64,000 nucleotides of DNA, taken from the NCBI GenBank assembly GCA_944381625.1, contig CALWLW010000001.1, positions 310,001 to 374,000 on the forward strand. Reading direction: 5' to 3'. The DNA is from an uncultured Lachnoclostridium sp. GTDB taxonomy: Bacteria > Bacillota > Clostridia > Lachnospirales > Lachnospiraceae. The notes under the pieces are model-generated. The model ran no database searches. It worked only from the letters and a program-made list of their open reading frames with translations, and was not told where the DNA came from. Position numbers and translations under genes: made by a program. This document shows positions 17,355-25,998 of the stretch, piece after piece (the stretch's first letter is position 1; each line of letters begins with the position of its first letter).

Positions 17355-18032
17355 TTAGTCCACTCGAATATCGTTAATGACTTCTTTTGTAATCGGCTCC
17401 ATATAGATGTTGCCATCCTCCGTATAGGCGATCATGGGGCCTGTCCCATTCCCTTTTGCCGCCAGAGGACCGTCGGCCGAACGGGCAATGGAATCCGCGA
17501 TGCGGATCTGCATGGGATTCATGTTCAAAGCTGCCACAAAAGCATGCTCATTGCCTGCGGCTCCTGCATGGATCGTTCCCTTCAGGGAACCAAGCACCAC
17601 CACATTGCCCTTGGAGACCACCGTCGCTCCCGGATTCACATCTCCAAGCACGATGATACTGGTCTCAGATTCAAGGACCTGGCCGGAACGCAGAGTCCCT
17701 TTATAAAAACGTCCATCCTCAGAGGAGGAAGCGTTTTTCCGCTCTTCCAGCGCTTTTTTCATATATTCTTCTTTCAGGGCGTCCTGTTCCAGCACGCACA
17801 GAATCTCCACAGATGAATTGGACTGGATGGTCTGGATCACCTGTATCTGTTCCTCCCTGCTAAGGTATCGGCCTTCAAAAGCCAACGCCATCTTCGCGTC
17901 TTTAAAGAACGCAGAGGAAGCTTTGAACTTCTCCGCCACATCTCCAAGAAGTTCCCGGAAAGAAATATCCTTGTCCAAAAACAAGGTAATCCCATACTTG
18001 TTGCTCTTTATCACAACTGTCTGTTGTTTCAT
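17355..18032 (-). CDS. minC: MinC, septum inhibitor
   Basis: 225 residues. The N-terminal domain (about 1-105) is divergent, as is usual. The C-terminal beta-helix starts near residue 110 with LRSGQVLESETSIIVLGDV and contains GATVVSKGNVVVLGSLKG and HAGAAGNEHAFVAALNM-type turns of the MinD-binding domain. It inhibits FtsZ polymerisation when bound to MinD. It is preceded by the PBP2 gene at a 10-base gap, and minD follows after 51 bases. Confidence 0.92.
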   Translation of the reverse strand: MKQQTVVIKSNKYGITLFLDKDISFRELLGDVAEKFKASSAFFKDAKMALAFEGRYLSREEQIQVIQTIQSNSSVEILCVLEQDALKEEYMKKALEERKNASSSEDGRFYKGTLRSGQVLESETSIIVLGDVNPGATVVSKGNVVVLGSLKGTIHAGAAGNEHAFVAALNMNPMQIRIADSIARSADGPLAAKGNGTGPMIAYTEDGNIYMEPITKEVINDIRVD

Positions 18033-18042
18033 AACTTTCTCC

Positions 18043-20883
18043 CTAGTCGTTGATCACTTCCGTCGTCGCCTGGGACGCCGTGCCGGTCAGAATCTCATCT
18101 TCTTCTGCCAGGCCGAAGTAATACTTGAAGATATCAGCCGCCATCGTCGCCGCATTGGCCGAAGTATAACCGTTGGCAATACGGATCGTAATGGCAATCT
18201 GCGGATCCTCATACGGAGCATAACCCATGAACAGCGCGTGGTTCGGATGGCTCTTGGACTGCTGGGCCGTACCGGTCTTGCCGGCGATGCTCAGATCCAG
18301 GCCTTCAAACGCGTCCGTATCCAGCGCAACCTGGTGCATACCTTCCTGGATCACATTCCAGGTGGTATCCGCGATATCCATTTCATTATATACTGACGCA
18401 GAATATTCTTCAATAGTGTTTCCTTCCGAATCCGTCAATTTATTCAAAAGGGTCAGATTATAGGAAGTCCCCCTGTTGGCAATGGTGGCCGCGTATCTGG
18501 CCAGCTGTGAAACGCTGAACAGATGCGTGCCCTGCCCGATGGAAGAGCGGACGCCGTCCGTATCGGACAGGTGCGGCTCATTCTCCGGTACCTCGATACC
18601 TGTGGTGGCATCCAGTCCGAACTGCCCCGCGTATTCCGCCAGCACAGCCAGCGCGCGGTCGGACGAGTATCCCGTCGTCCTTCCTCCGCCCAGCCGGAAG
18701 CCCATCTCATAGAAATAGTAGTTGCAGGACACCTTGATCGCTTCTACCATATTGATACTGCCGTGGCTTCCATGGTACTGGTTGTAGATCCAGCAGGTGG
18801 GCGAACCATAGGCCTCCGTAAACACGCCTGTGGCATGGATCGTCTCAGAAGGAGTGGTTACGCCTTCCTCCAGAGCAGCGGCTGCCACCACCGGTTTGAA
18901 CGTGGATCCCGGCGCAGTCTGTTCCTGCGTCGCCCTGCTGTACAGAGGCGAGGATTTATCCCGGTTCAGTTCCGCATAATAGGCCGAATCCATGGTGTTG
19001 GTCAGACGGTTATTGTCATATCCCGGATAACTCACATCGGCCAGCGTGTCTCCCGTAACAGGATCCACGATCACGCATCCGGCGCTGCAGGGTTCCAGCG
19101 CCAGCTGCGCCGGAGTGATCTCCAGGCTGCTGATCTTGTCGATCATAAAATTGTACGCGGAATATGTGTTATTCTGCAGTCTTCCAACCGTTTCCTCATC
19201 ATACTCCAGAACGCCCTGTTCGTACAAGAGCAAACAAATCTCTTTTCCCGACACCACATCGTCCAGGATCAGATATTTATACAGCATGTTCTGAAAGTCG
19301 ACGTCATTCGCAAGTTCTGTCGAAATATAATCCAACAGCACGGCATAGATCTCCTCGGAACTCAGATAAGAAGATTCCACCTCCAGGCCGGAGACGTCCA
19401 CCCAGTTCATGGAGATGGCGTATTCCAGGTATTCCTTGAGGCTGATAACTTCTTCCTGGGTCCAGGCCAGATAAGTAGGATCTTCCCTGTCGATGGCGCT
19501 GCTCATCAGGACGCCTGAACTGCCCATCAAAACGTCGGAGACGATATAACTCATGTAGTTTTTCATCTCCCTGCTCAGATCCCGATAGGCGGTGGGATGA
19601 TCCGACTGCAGTTCCGCCATGATCTGCCCGATCATGGCATCCAGCCGCGACTGCATCCTCTGGTAGACAGATTTTTCCAGCTCGGAGGCATCCTCCCGGG
19701 CAAAATCAGACGCATCAATCACATGATTATCGATCAGCGCGTAATATACGTCATAAATGGGGATCACAATATCCGACGCCGAACCGTTCGCTCCTGCCGT
19801 GTATTCTTTCATATTCCGGATTTTGGACACCAGAATACCCGCCAGCCTCTGTTCGATGATATCGTAGACGGCCACCTGCAGATCCCTGTCAATAGTCAGA
19901 TAGACGTCGTTTCCGGACTCCGGCTGTACCTCTTTTTCCACTTCCAGCACGTTTCCCATATTGTCCACGTAGATGATCTGGTAGCCTTTCGTTCCCTGCA
20001 GCTCCGCCTCCATATACTGCTCGATGCCTGCTTTGCCCACGATATCGTTCAGCTTGTAGCTTCCGCCGCCTTCATTCAGGGCATCCAGCTCCTCCTGGGA
20101 AGCCTTCCCGATATATCCAATGATGGAGGCAAAATATTCCGCGTCATTGTAAACTCTCAGGCTGCTCTGTTTGATGCTCACGCCCTGAAGGCTGTCCAGA
20201 TTCTCAGTGATCTCCGCCACCGTCTCGTCGCACACATCCTCGGCAATGGTGGTCGCCACGTACCGCTGATAATTGTTCAGCCACATGGCGTAGCGTATGG
20301 TCACCAGTTTCAGACACTCCTCCGGCGTATAATCTTCCATGGGAATATTATAGCGCTTCTCGCCGCAGAGATATTCCATCATCTCCCCGGCGGTAGAAGT
20401 ATACTCCTCCGGTGTCAGCTCGTCGATGGAGCTGTGCCCGTAGACGTCCGCCTTAAAACGATTCAGGGCGGTTCCCTCCTGGCTGTAGACATATTCTCCA
20501 TTCTCATAGAGGATGCCGAAATCGCTGACCACACTGTCCCCGTGGGATTCCACTATCTCGATCACCCTGGAAATGGTGCTGTTCAGCGTCTTCGACTTCT
20601 GGCTGGAGGACTGGTCGCTGTCCTCAATGGTCACTGAATACGAGAGTACGTTATCCGCCAGCACTTCTCCGTCCCGGTCAAAGATCCGGCCCCTGGTGCT
20701 GGGAATATCCACCTCTTTGCGGATCTGCATGGTAAAGTCTTCTGCATATTCCTCTCCCTTGATAATCTGGAGATAAAATATCCTGGCCAGTAAAACGCCG
20801 AAAAAAGCCAGAAAGACTATCAGCAGAACAAATACTCTCGATGTGACAAAATTTAATATGGAATCTTTCAGATCGTCAAACAA
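18043..20883 (-). CDS. mrdA: penicillin-binding protein 2 (elongasome transpeptidase), unusually long
   Basis: 946 residues. One membrane anchor (VFVLLIVFLAFFGVLLARIF, about 17-37) is followed by the pedestal domain with STRGRIFDRDG and then the transpeptidase domain. The catalytic motifs are STFK with Ser660, SCN, and KTG with Lys869. Escherichia coli PBP2 is 633 residues with the active serine at 330, so roughly 300 extra residues lie in front of the active site here, largely a low-similarity acidic stretch about 350-600. It crosslinks side-wall peptidoglycan with RodA. The start is a TTG at 20883 with AAGGAG eight bases upstream; no better start exists. It is located between mreD and minC. 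Confidence 0.9.
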   Translation of the reverse strand: MFDDLKDSILNFVTSRVFVLLIVFLAFFGVLLARIFYLQIIKGEEYAEDFTMQIRKEVDIPSTRGRIFDRDGEVLADNVLSYSVTIEDSDQSSSQKSKTLNSTISRVIEIVESHGDSVVSDFGILYENGEYVYSQEGTALNRFKADVYGHSSIDELTPEEYTSTAGEMMEYLCGEKRYNIPMEDYTPEECLKLVTIRYAMWLNNYQRYVATTIAEDVCDETVAEITENLDSLQGVSIKQSSLRVYNDAEYFASIIGYIGKASQEELDALNEGGGSYKLNDIVGKAGIEQYMEAELQGTKGYQIIYVDNMGNVLEVEKEVQPESGNDVYLTIDRDLQVAVYDIIEQRLAGILVSKIRNMKEYTAGANGSASDIVIPIYDVYYALIDNHVIDASDFAREDASELEKSVYQRMQSRLDAMIGQIMAELQSDHPTAYRDLSREMKNYMSYIVSDVLMGSSGVLMSSAIDREDPTYLAWTQEEVISLKEYLEYAISMNWVDVSGLEVESSYLSSEEIYAVLLDYISTELANDVDFQNMLYKYLILDDVVSGKEICLLLYEQGVLEYDEETVGRLQNNTYSAYNFMIDKISSLEITPAQLALEPCSAGCVIVDPVTGDTLADVSYPGYDNNRLTNTMDSAYYAELNRDKSSPLYSRATQEQTAPGSTFKPVVAAAALEEGVTTPSETIHATGVFTEAYGSPTCWIYNQYHGSHGSINMVEAIKVSCNYYFYEMGFRLGGGRTTGYSSDRALAVLAEYAGQFGLDATTGIEVPENEPHLSDTDGVRSSIGQGTHLFSVSQLARYAATIANRGTSYNLTLLNKLTDSEGNTIEEYSASVYNEMDIADTTWNVIQEGMHQVALDTDAFEGLDLSIAGKTGTAQQSKSHPNHALFMGYAPYEDPQIAITIRIANGYTSANAATMAADIFKYYFGLAEEDEILTGTASQATTEVIND

Positions 20884-20896
20884 AATATCCGCTCCT

Positions 20897-21394
20897 TCAG
20901 GTACTGCTGTTTTCCAGGCGCCGGTTCACCGTGTAAATAATACGGTAGAACACCAGCGTCAGGATGATCGTGTAAACCAGTTCCGGCAGGATGATTCTCC
21001 ACAGATAATAGAAGAACGCGAAACGGCTCCTCATGAGAAACATCACCGCATACGTACCAAGTCCATATGCCAATTCACTGACTGAAATGAGAAAAATCGG
21101 AAGTTTGATATCTTCTTCGTAGAAAATCCGGTTGAAATATCCGTTCACATACCCTATGTACATATACATGACGGCATGCATGCCAAGAAGCCTTCCATAA
21201 AAAATATCTTCCAGAAGGCCGCAGAAAAATCCTACCCAGAGTCCTTCCTTCTTCCCTCTCATAAATCCAAAAGAAGAAGTGAGGACCACCAGTAAATTGG
21301 GGCTGATGGAGCCGATGGACAAAGCCTTAAAAACTGTACTCTGCAGCAGAAAACTGATCAGGATCATAAGCGCTGTGACAATTTTCCGTTTCAT
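20897..21394 (-). CDS. mreD: MreD, rod-shape membrane protein
   Basis: 165 residues with five to six membrane helices. Family-typical segments are LLQSTVFKALSIGSISPNLL at the start, GFMRGKKEGLWVGFFCGLLED with the conserved FF-GLxxD pattern, and a C-terminal YTIILTLVFYRIIY helix. It is a scaffold of the elongasome linking MreC, RodA and PBP2. Gene order mreB-mreC-mreD-mrdA supports the call. Confidence 0.9.
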   Translation of the reverse strand: MKRKIVTALMILISFLLQSTVFKALSIGSISPNLLVVLTSSFGFMRGKKEGLWVGFFCGLLEDIFYGRLLGMHAVMYMYIGYVNGYFNRIFYEEDIKLPIFLISVSELAYGLGTYAVMFLMRSRFAFFYYLWRIILPELVYTIILTLVFYRIIYTVNRRLENSST

Positions 21395-21414
21395 TCGGCC
21401 TGTTCCTTTCCTTC

Positions 21415-22287
21415 TTATTCTGATTCTGTCGCCTCCGCGTCCACCTGCTGTTTCAGGTCGGTGATCACCAGCACCGTAGTCAGGTGCTCAAAGTCCACCG
21501 CCGGAGTCAGGCTTCCGGATTTGGTCAGGTTGTTGGCGTCCATCGTTAATTCATTCACATAGCCGATCAGAATCCCTTTGTGAAACTTCGCGCTCGTATG
21601 GGATGTGACCACTTTATCTCCCTGTTCCACCTCGTCGTCCGCGTCCCTCAGTTCATTCAGCTGGAGCGTCCCTTCCGTCATCATCTCCAGATCTCCGCGG
21701 ACATAACAAAGATCGGAATTCTTCAGTATCATGGCGCTCACGTTGCTCATATCGTCGATGATGGATCTCACCTGCGCCCAGTCCGGGCCTACCTTGGTTA
21801 CGATCCCCACCAGGCCTCCGTCTGCGATCACGTTCATATCCACCTGGATTCCGTCGTTGGAGCCCCTGTCGATAATAAACATGTCGAACCAGTTTCCGCT
21901 GTCCTTGCCGATCACATTGGCGGCCATCGTATTCAGTTCAGAATACTCTTCCTCCAGATTCAAAAGCTCTCTCAGGTCCTCCAGCTCGTATCTCTCCTGC
22001 AGAAGCGTATTATTTTCCAACGTCAGCTCCGCCACCTGAGCCCGCAGCGCTTCGTTCTCGCTTCTGACCGCCCTTAAATCTTCCAGGTCGTCCACACGGC
22101 TCCTGCCCCAGGCGCCCGCCGCGTTGATCCCCTTCTGTATGGGAATCAGGATATAATTGGAAACCGTGTTCAGCGGCCCGCCGTCAAAGTCTGTAAGGAA
22201 TGACAGAAACATCGTCCCAATACATAGAAACGTAAGCGCCGCCAGGATATACTTGCTGGGAATATGGAACCGGTCTCTTCGCTTCAT
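21415..22287 (-). CDS. mreC: MreC, rod-shape determining protein
   Basis: 290 residues. One N-terminal membrane helix (YILAALTFLCIGTMFLSFL) is followed by a coiled coil (about 65-105, LEDLRAVRSENEALRAQVAE) and the beta-barrel MreC domain. Typical blocks are NVIGKDSGNWFDMFIIDRGS and ADGGLVGIVTKVG. It is anchored outside the membrane, links MreB filaments to PBP2, and is thought to activate PBP2. It lies 18 bases from mreB and 20 from mreD. Confidence 0.93.
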   Translation of the reverse strand: MKRRDRFHIPSKYILAALTFLCIGTMFLSFLTDFDGGPLNTVSNYILIPIQKGINAAGAWGRSRVDDLEDLRAVRSENEALRAQVAELTLENNTLLQERYELEDLRELLNLEEEYSELNTMAANVIGKDSGNWFDMFIIDRGSNDGIQVDMNVIADGGLVGIVTKVGPDWAQVRSIIDDMSNVSAMILKNSDLCYVRGDLEMMTEGTLQLNELRDADDEVEQGDKVVTSHTSAKFHKGILIGYVNELTMDANNLTKSGSLTPAVDFEHLTTVLVITDLKQQVDAEATESE

Positions 22288-22305
22288 ATTTCACCGCCCC
22301 TGCCA

Positions 22306-23313
22306 TCAATCATACTTCTGCTCTTTGGTAATGAATGCCAGAGAACGGAAATCCCTTTCATTGATCACTCTTGCCAGTCCCCGGGCCACGCTCATCTCCG
22401 GTTCGTCGTCCACAGTCACGCGGATACCGGACCGTTCCTGAATCAGCTGATCCAGCTTCTTGATCCTGGCCGATCCGCCCGTCAGATAGATGCCGTTGCG
22501 GATAATATCCACGCCCAGCTCCGGCGGGGTCCTCTCCAGAATGGATTTCACGGCGTCCATAATCACATTGAGCTGTTCTTTGATGGACTCATAAACAAAC
22601 GCCGTGGTGATCTCCAGCATCTGCGGCAGGCCGATCACCATATTGCGGCCGCAGATCTGCATACTGCCCTCCTCCGGCTCCACGGCGTAAGCCAGCTCTT
22701 TCTTGATGGTCTCGGCCGTCTTGCTTCCGATATAGAAATTATATTCTTTGCGGATCGCACCCTGGATCGCATCGTCGATGGAACGCCCGCCAGTCTGGAT
22801 CAGACGGCTGATCACGGTTCCTCCCAGAGAAAGCACGGAGATCTCCGTGGTCTCAGCCCCGATGTCGATCACCATCACGCCCTGAGCCTCTTTCACATTG
22901 ATGCCCAGGCCCAGGCCAGCCGCCACCGGTTTGTCCACCAGATACACTGCTTTGGGTTTCATGGCGGAATCCTGGATCAGCATGGTAAAGCTGCGCTCCT
23001 GCATATCTGTGGGAAGCGCCACGAAAAACTCCGATCCCCTCAGCTGGCCTTTTGTATTCCTCTCCAGCAGGTTTTTCAGGAATGCCTGCATATAGCTGAT
23101 ACTGGCCAGGTTTCCATATGACATGGGGCTGGATACCTGAATATTGGCCGGCGCTTTCTCATACATGGCGTACGCCTCGTCCCCATAGGCCAGCATCGTC
23201 TTCTTATCCTGTACAGCCACCATATTGTGCTGCATCAAATAGCCATCCGTGTCTTTGTGGTAGATTTTCAGATGGTAAGATCCGAAATCACAGCCAAAGC
23301 AATGATTGTTCAT
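22306..23313 (-). CDS. mreB: divergent MreB-like actin homologue
   Basis: 335 residues, normal for MreB. The actin-fold nucleotide motifs are present but altered: phosphate-1 reads CDFGSYHLKIY (usually IDLGTANT), phosphate-2 reads VIDIGAETTEISV (usually VVDIGGGTTEVAV), and the adenosine motif reads YLTGGSARI (usually VLTGGGALL). The SLGGTVISRLIQTGGRSIDDAI-type stretch aligns well with MreB. Position as first of mreBCD makes the role as elongasome scaffold likely, but the altered loops suggest changed ATP handling or a paralogue. ATG 23313 has AAGGA eight bases upstream. Another, canonical mreB or mbl elsewhere in the genome is plausible. Confidence 0.85.
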   Translation of the reverse strand: MNNHCFGCDFGSYHLKIYHKDTDGYLMQHNMVAVQDKKTMLAYGDEAYAMYEKAPANIQVSSPMSYGNLASISYMQAFLKNLLERNTKGQLRGSEFFVALPTDMQERSFTMLIQDSAMKPKAVYLVDKPVAAGLGLGINVKEAQGVMVIDIGAETTEISVLSLGGTVISRLIQTGGRSIDDAIQGAIRKEYNFYIGSKTAETIKKELAYAVEPEEGSMQICGRNMVIGLPQMLEITTAFVYESIKEQLNVIMDAVKSILERTPPELGVDIIRNGIYLTGGSARIKKLDQLIQERSGIRVTVDDEPEMSVARGLARVINERDFRSLAFITKEQKYD

Positions 23314-23340
23314 GGTATTTTCCTTCTTTCTCTGCAACTA

Positions 23341-24030
23341 CTACAGGTAATTTTTTTCTTGGAAGCTCACGTAAGCATGCTCCCCGATGATGATATGGTC
23401 CGTCAGATGGATTCCCAGGAGCTCGCCCGCCTCCTGAATCCGCCGCGTGGTATCCAGATCCTCCCGGCTGGGCCTTGCGTCCCCGCTGGGATGGTTGTGC
23501 AGCAGTATGATCTGCACGGCTCTGGCCGAAAGCGCCTCCAGGAATATCTCCCTGGGCGAAACGATGGACGCGTTGACCGTTCCCCGGAATACATACTTTT
23601 CCTTCAGGAGCCTTCCCTTCTGGTTCAGCATCAGAAGCAGAAGGACTTCCTGTTCTTCGTGGCGGAGGTCTTCCATATAATAATCCGCCACCTCCTCCGG
23701 CGTGCGGAAATAAGTACCGCCTCCCGCCTCTTCCCTGGCCATCCTTCTGGCGATCTCCAGCACACATTTAAGCTGGATCGCCTTAACCCTGCCGATGCCC
23801 CGGACAGTGGACAGTTCCTTAAGGCTTAATCTGCGGATGCCTGTGAATCCTTCCTGCCCCGGCGTCAGCCGAAGAAGCGTACCGGCCAGTTCCAGGACGC
23901 TCTGCCCCCTCGCCCCTGTGCGCAGGATGGCGGCCAGAAGTTCTCTGTTTGTCAGCGCCTGCACGCCATACCGCTCGCATTTTTCATAGGGGCGGTCTTC
24001 TTCCGGCAGGCTGTTCCATTGTTCATTCAT
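23341..24030 (-). CDS. radC: RadC/YsxA-family JAMM-domain protein
   Basis: 229 residues. An N-terminal helix-hairpin-helix region (about 10-90, with LSTVRGIGRVKAIQL) precedes the JAMM metalloprotease-like domain, whose metal motif HNHPSGDARPSREDLD is complete. An upstream Glu in the VLLLLMLNQKGRLL region is expected. Its biochemical role is unresolved despite the name; it does not behave as a repair protein in several bacteria. Its place directly before mreB is conserved in Firmicutes. Confidence 0.92.
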   Translation of the reverse strand: MNEQWNSLPEEDRPYEKCERYGVQALTNRELLAAILRTGARGQSVLELAGTLLRLTPGQEGFTGIRRLSLKELSTVRGIGRVKAIQLKCVLEIARRMAREEAGGGTYFRTPEEVADYYMEDLRHEEQEVLLLLMLNQKGRLLKEKYVFRGTVNASIVSPREIFLEALSARAVQIILLHNHPSGDARPSREDLDTTRRIQEAGELLGIHLTDHIIIGEHAYVSFQEKNYL

Positions 24031-24110
24031 ATGCGGTAACCTCCGTTTCCTGTCTCTCCAGACACCCCATCGGTTATCCGTATCTCCTTTAGTATCTGCT
24101 TTTTCCCGTC

Positions 24111-24365
24111 CTATATCCAGCGATATACCAGAATCGCCAGAACAATTCCGACAATACTTGCAATCGTGATCCGGATCGTCATCCCAAAGGTCAGCACCAG
24201 GATGCCCAGATCCAGGACGATCGGCGTCTCAATCCCGAAAACCTGTCCATAATCCAGCCAGTTCAGGCCGGCGACTCCCGCCGTCAGGTTCCCGATAAAT
24301 CCGCCAAGCACAACGCCGGCCAGCACCAGCAAAAGCAGCGTCCAGCCGTTTTTTGCACTTCTCAT
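24111..24365 (-). CDS. DUF4321 small membrane protein
   Basis: 84 residues with two to three hydrophobic segments (TLLLLVLAGVVLGGFIGNL; ILVLTFGMTIRITIASIVG; IVLAILVYRW). The glycine-rich first helix and its location just upstream of radC-mreB match DUF4321, a Clostridia family of unknown function. A GGAGG ribosome site lies 10 bases before the ATG. In many relatives maf lies between this gene and radC; it is not here. Confidence 0.8.
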   Translation of the reverse strand: MRSAKNGWTLLLLVLAGVVLGGFIGNLTAGVAGLNWLDYGQVFGIETPIVLDLGILVLTFGMTIRITIASIVGIVLAILVYRWI

Positions 24366-24393
24366 ATGTAGATTACCTCCAAAAGCGATTCAT

Positions 24394-25998
24394 TTAATCA
24401 TACCATGGAGCATATTTTTTTGCAATCGCTTCTGCTATTTTTAATCCGTCCATGGCGGCGGAGGTGATGCCGCCCGCGTATCCGGCTCCCTCTCCGCAGG
24501 GATACAGACCTTTTACCGGGCTTTCAAAATCCTCTCCCCGCAGAATCCGGATGGGGGAAGATGTCCTGCTCTCCACGCCTGACAGCACCGCGTCCGGGCG
24601 GTCAAATCCCCGAATCAGCGCGCCGCACCCCCGGATGCCTTCTTCCAGCGCCGCAGACAACTCAGGCGAAAAAATATCCCGCACATTGGAAAGGCGGTAC
24701 GCGCCTTTCATGCAGGGCTCCACCCCGCCCAGGGCGGCCGAAGGCTGTCCTGTGAGGAAGTCGCCGAAAAGCTGCACCGGGATCTTCCCTTCCCCGGCCC
24801 TGTACGCGGCATGCTCCAGCTTCCGCTGGAACTCCACGCCCGCCAGCACGCCATGCCCGCCGAAATCCTCCGGGGTCACAGTGACAATCATGGCGCTGTT
24901 GGCGTTCTTCCCGGCTCTGGCCTGATAACTCATACCATTCACCGCCAGGCGTCCTTCTTCCGAAGATGCGTTGACCACATAGCCGCCCGGACACATACAG
25001 AAGGAATAGACGCCCCGTCCGCCGCCTGTCCGCCTGGTTACTTTGTAGGACGCAGCAGGCAGGCACCCGGGGTACTCCTCCCCGTACTGGCTCCGGTTGA
25101 TCATCTCCTGGGGATGCTCCACACGGACGCCCACGGCAAAAGCCTTTGCCTCCATGGGCACGCCCAGCTCATGAAGCATCTGAAAGGTATCCCGCGCGCT
25201 GTGCCCCACCGCGAGCACCACCTGATCCGCTTCCAGAAAGTCTTCTTCCGTCTCTCCCCTGCGGCGGATGCGCACACCCCTGACCCTTCCTTCTTCCAGC
25301 TCCAGGCCGGATACCTGGGTGTCAAAATGCACGTCTCCGCCCAGGCGGATGATCTCCTCCCTCATATGGGATACAATGTCGATGAGAAGATCCGTACCCA
25401 GATGGGGCTTGTGGACATACAGGATCTCCTCCGGCGCCCCCGCCTCCACAAAAAGCTCCAGAACCTTCCGGTTTCTGCCGGACACATCTTTGACCAGTGT
25501 GTTCAGCTTCCCATCGGAAAAGGTACCGGCTCCGCCTTCTCCAAACTGGACGTTGGACTGCGTATCCAGGACTCCCAGCTTCCAGAAGCGCTCCACCGTC
25601 CCGGCGCGGCTCTTCGCATCCTGGCCCCGTTCCAGAAGAACCGGCGCATACCCAGCCCGCGCCAGCATAAGCCCGCAGAACAGTCCCGCGGGTCCCATCC
25701 CCACAATCACCGGGCGGTGAGCCAGCTTTTCTTTCCCGGAAGAAGGGAACCGGTATCTGACCCGCTCCGCCTTCCCCACCTGTTTGAGTCCCCGTCTTAA
25801 TATGGAAGCTTCTCTTTTCACTTCCGCGTCCACCACATACACGTATCTGAGATCCCCTCCCCTGGCGTCCAGGGACTGCTTCACGATCTCATACCGGATC
25901 AGATCCTCTGGCCGGATGCGCAGGGTTTTGACAATCTTCTCTTTCAGTTCCTGCTCTGTATGAGGGATTTTCAGCTTCAGCTGCTGTACTCTCAGCAT
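24394..25998 (-). CDS. FAD-dependent dehydrogenase of the COG2509 type
   Basis: 534 residues. An N-terminal about 90-residue domain (LRVQQLKLKIPHTEQELKEK) precedes the FAD fold IVGMGPAGLFCGLMLARAG. Further family blocks are NVQFGEGGAGTFSDGKLNT, FCMCPGGYVVNAS and the C-terminal YPCGEGAGYAGGITSAAMDG. These match the uncharacterised FAD-dependent dehydrogenases found near RNA-modification or mutS-miaA genes in Firmicutes. The substrate is unknown. ATG 25998 overlaps the stop of the preceding flavoprotein gene, so the two are translationally linked. Confidence 0.85.
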   Translation of the reverse strand: MLRVQQLKLKIPHTEQELKEKIVKTLRIRPEDLIRYEIVKQSLDARGGDLRYVYVVDAEVKREASILRRGLKQVGKAERVRYRFPSSGKEKLAHRPVIVGMGPAGLFCGLMLARAGYAPVLLERGQDAKSRAGTVERFWKLGVLDTQSNVQFGEGGAGTFSDGKLNTLVKDVSGRNRKVLELFVEAGAPEEILYVHKPHLGTDLLIDIVSHMREEIIRLGGDVHFDTQVSGLELEEGRVRGVRIRRRGETEEDFLEADQVVLAVGHSARDTFQMLHELGVPMEAKAFAVGVRVEHPQEMINRSQYGEEYPGCLPAASYKVTRRTGGGRGVYSFCMCPGGYVVNASSEEGRLAVNGMSYQARAGKNANSAMIVTVTPEDFGGHGVLAGVEFQRKLEHAAYRAGEGKIPVQLFGDFLTGQPSAALGGVEPCMKGAYRLSNVRDIFSPELSAALEEGIRGCGALIRGFDRPDAVLSGVESRTSSPIRILRGEDFESPVKGLYPCGEGAGYAGGITSAAMDGLKIAEAIAKKYAPWYD

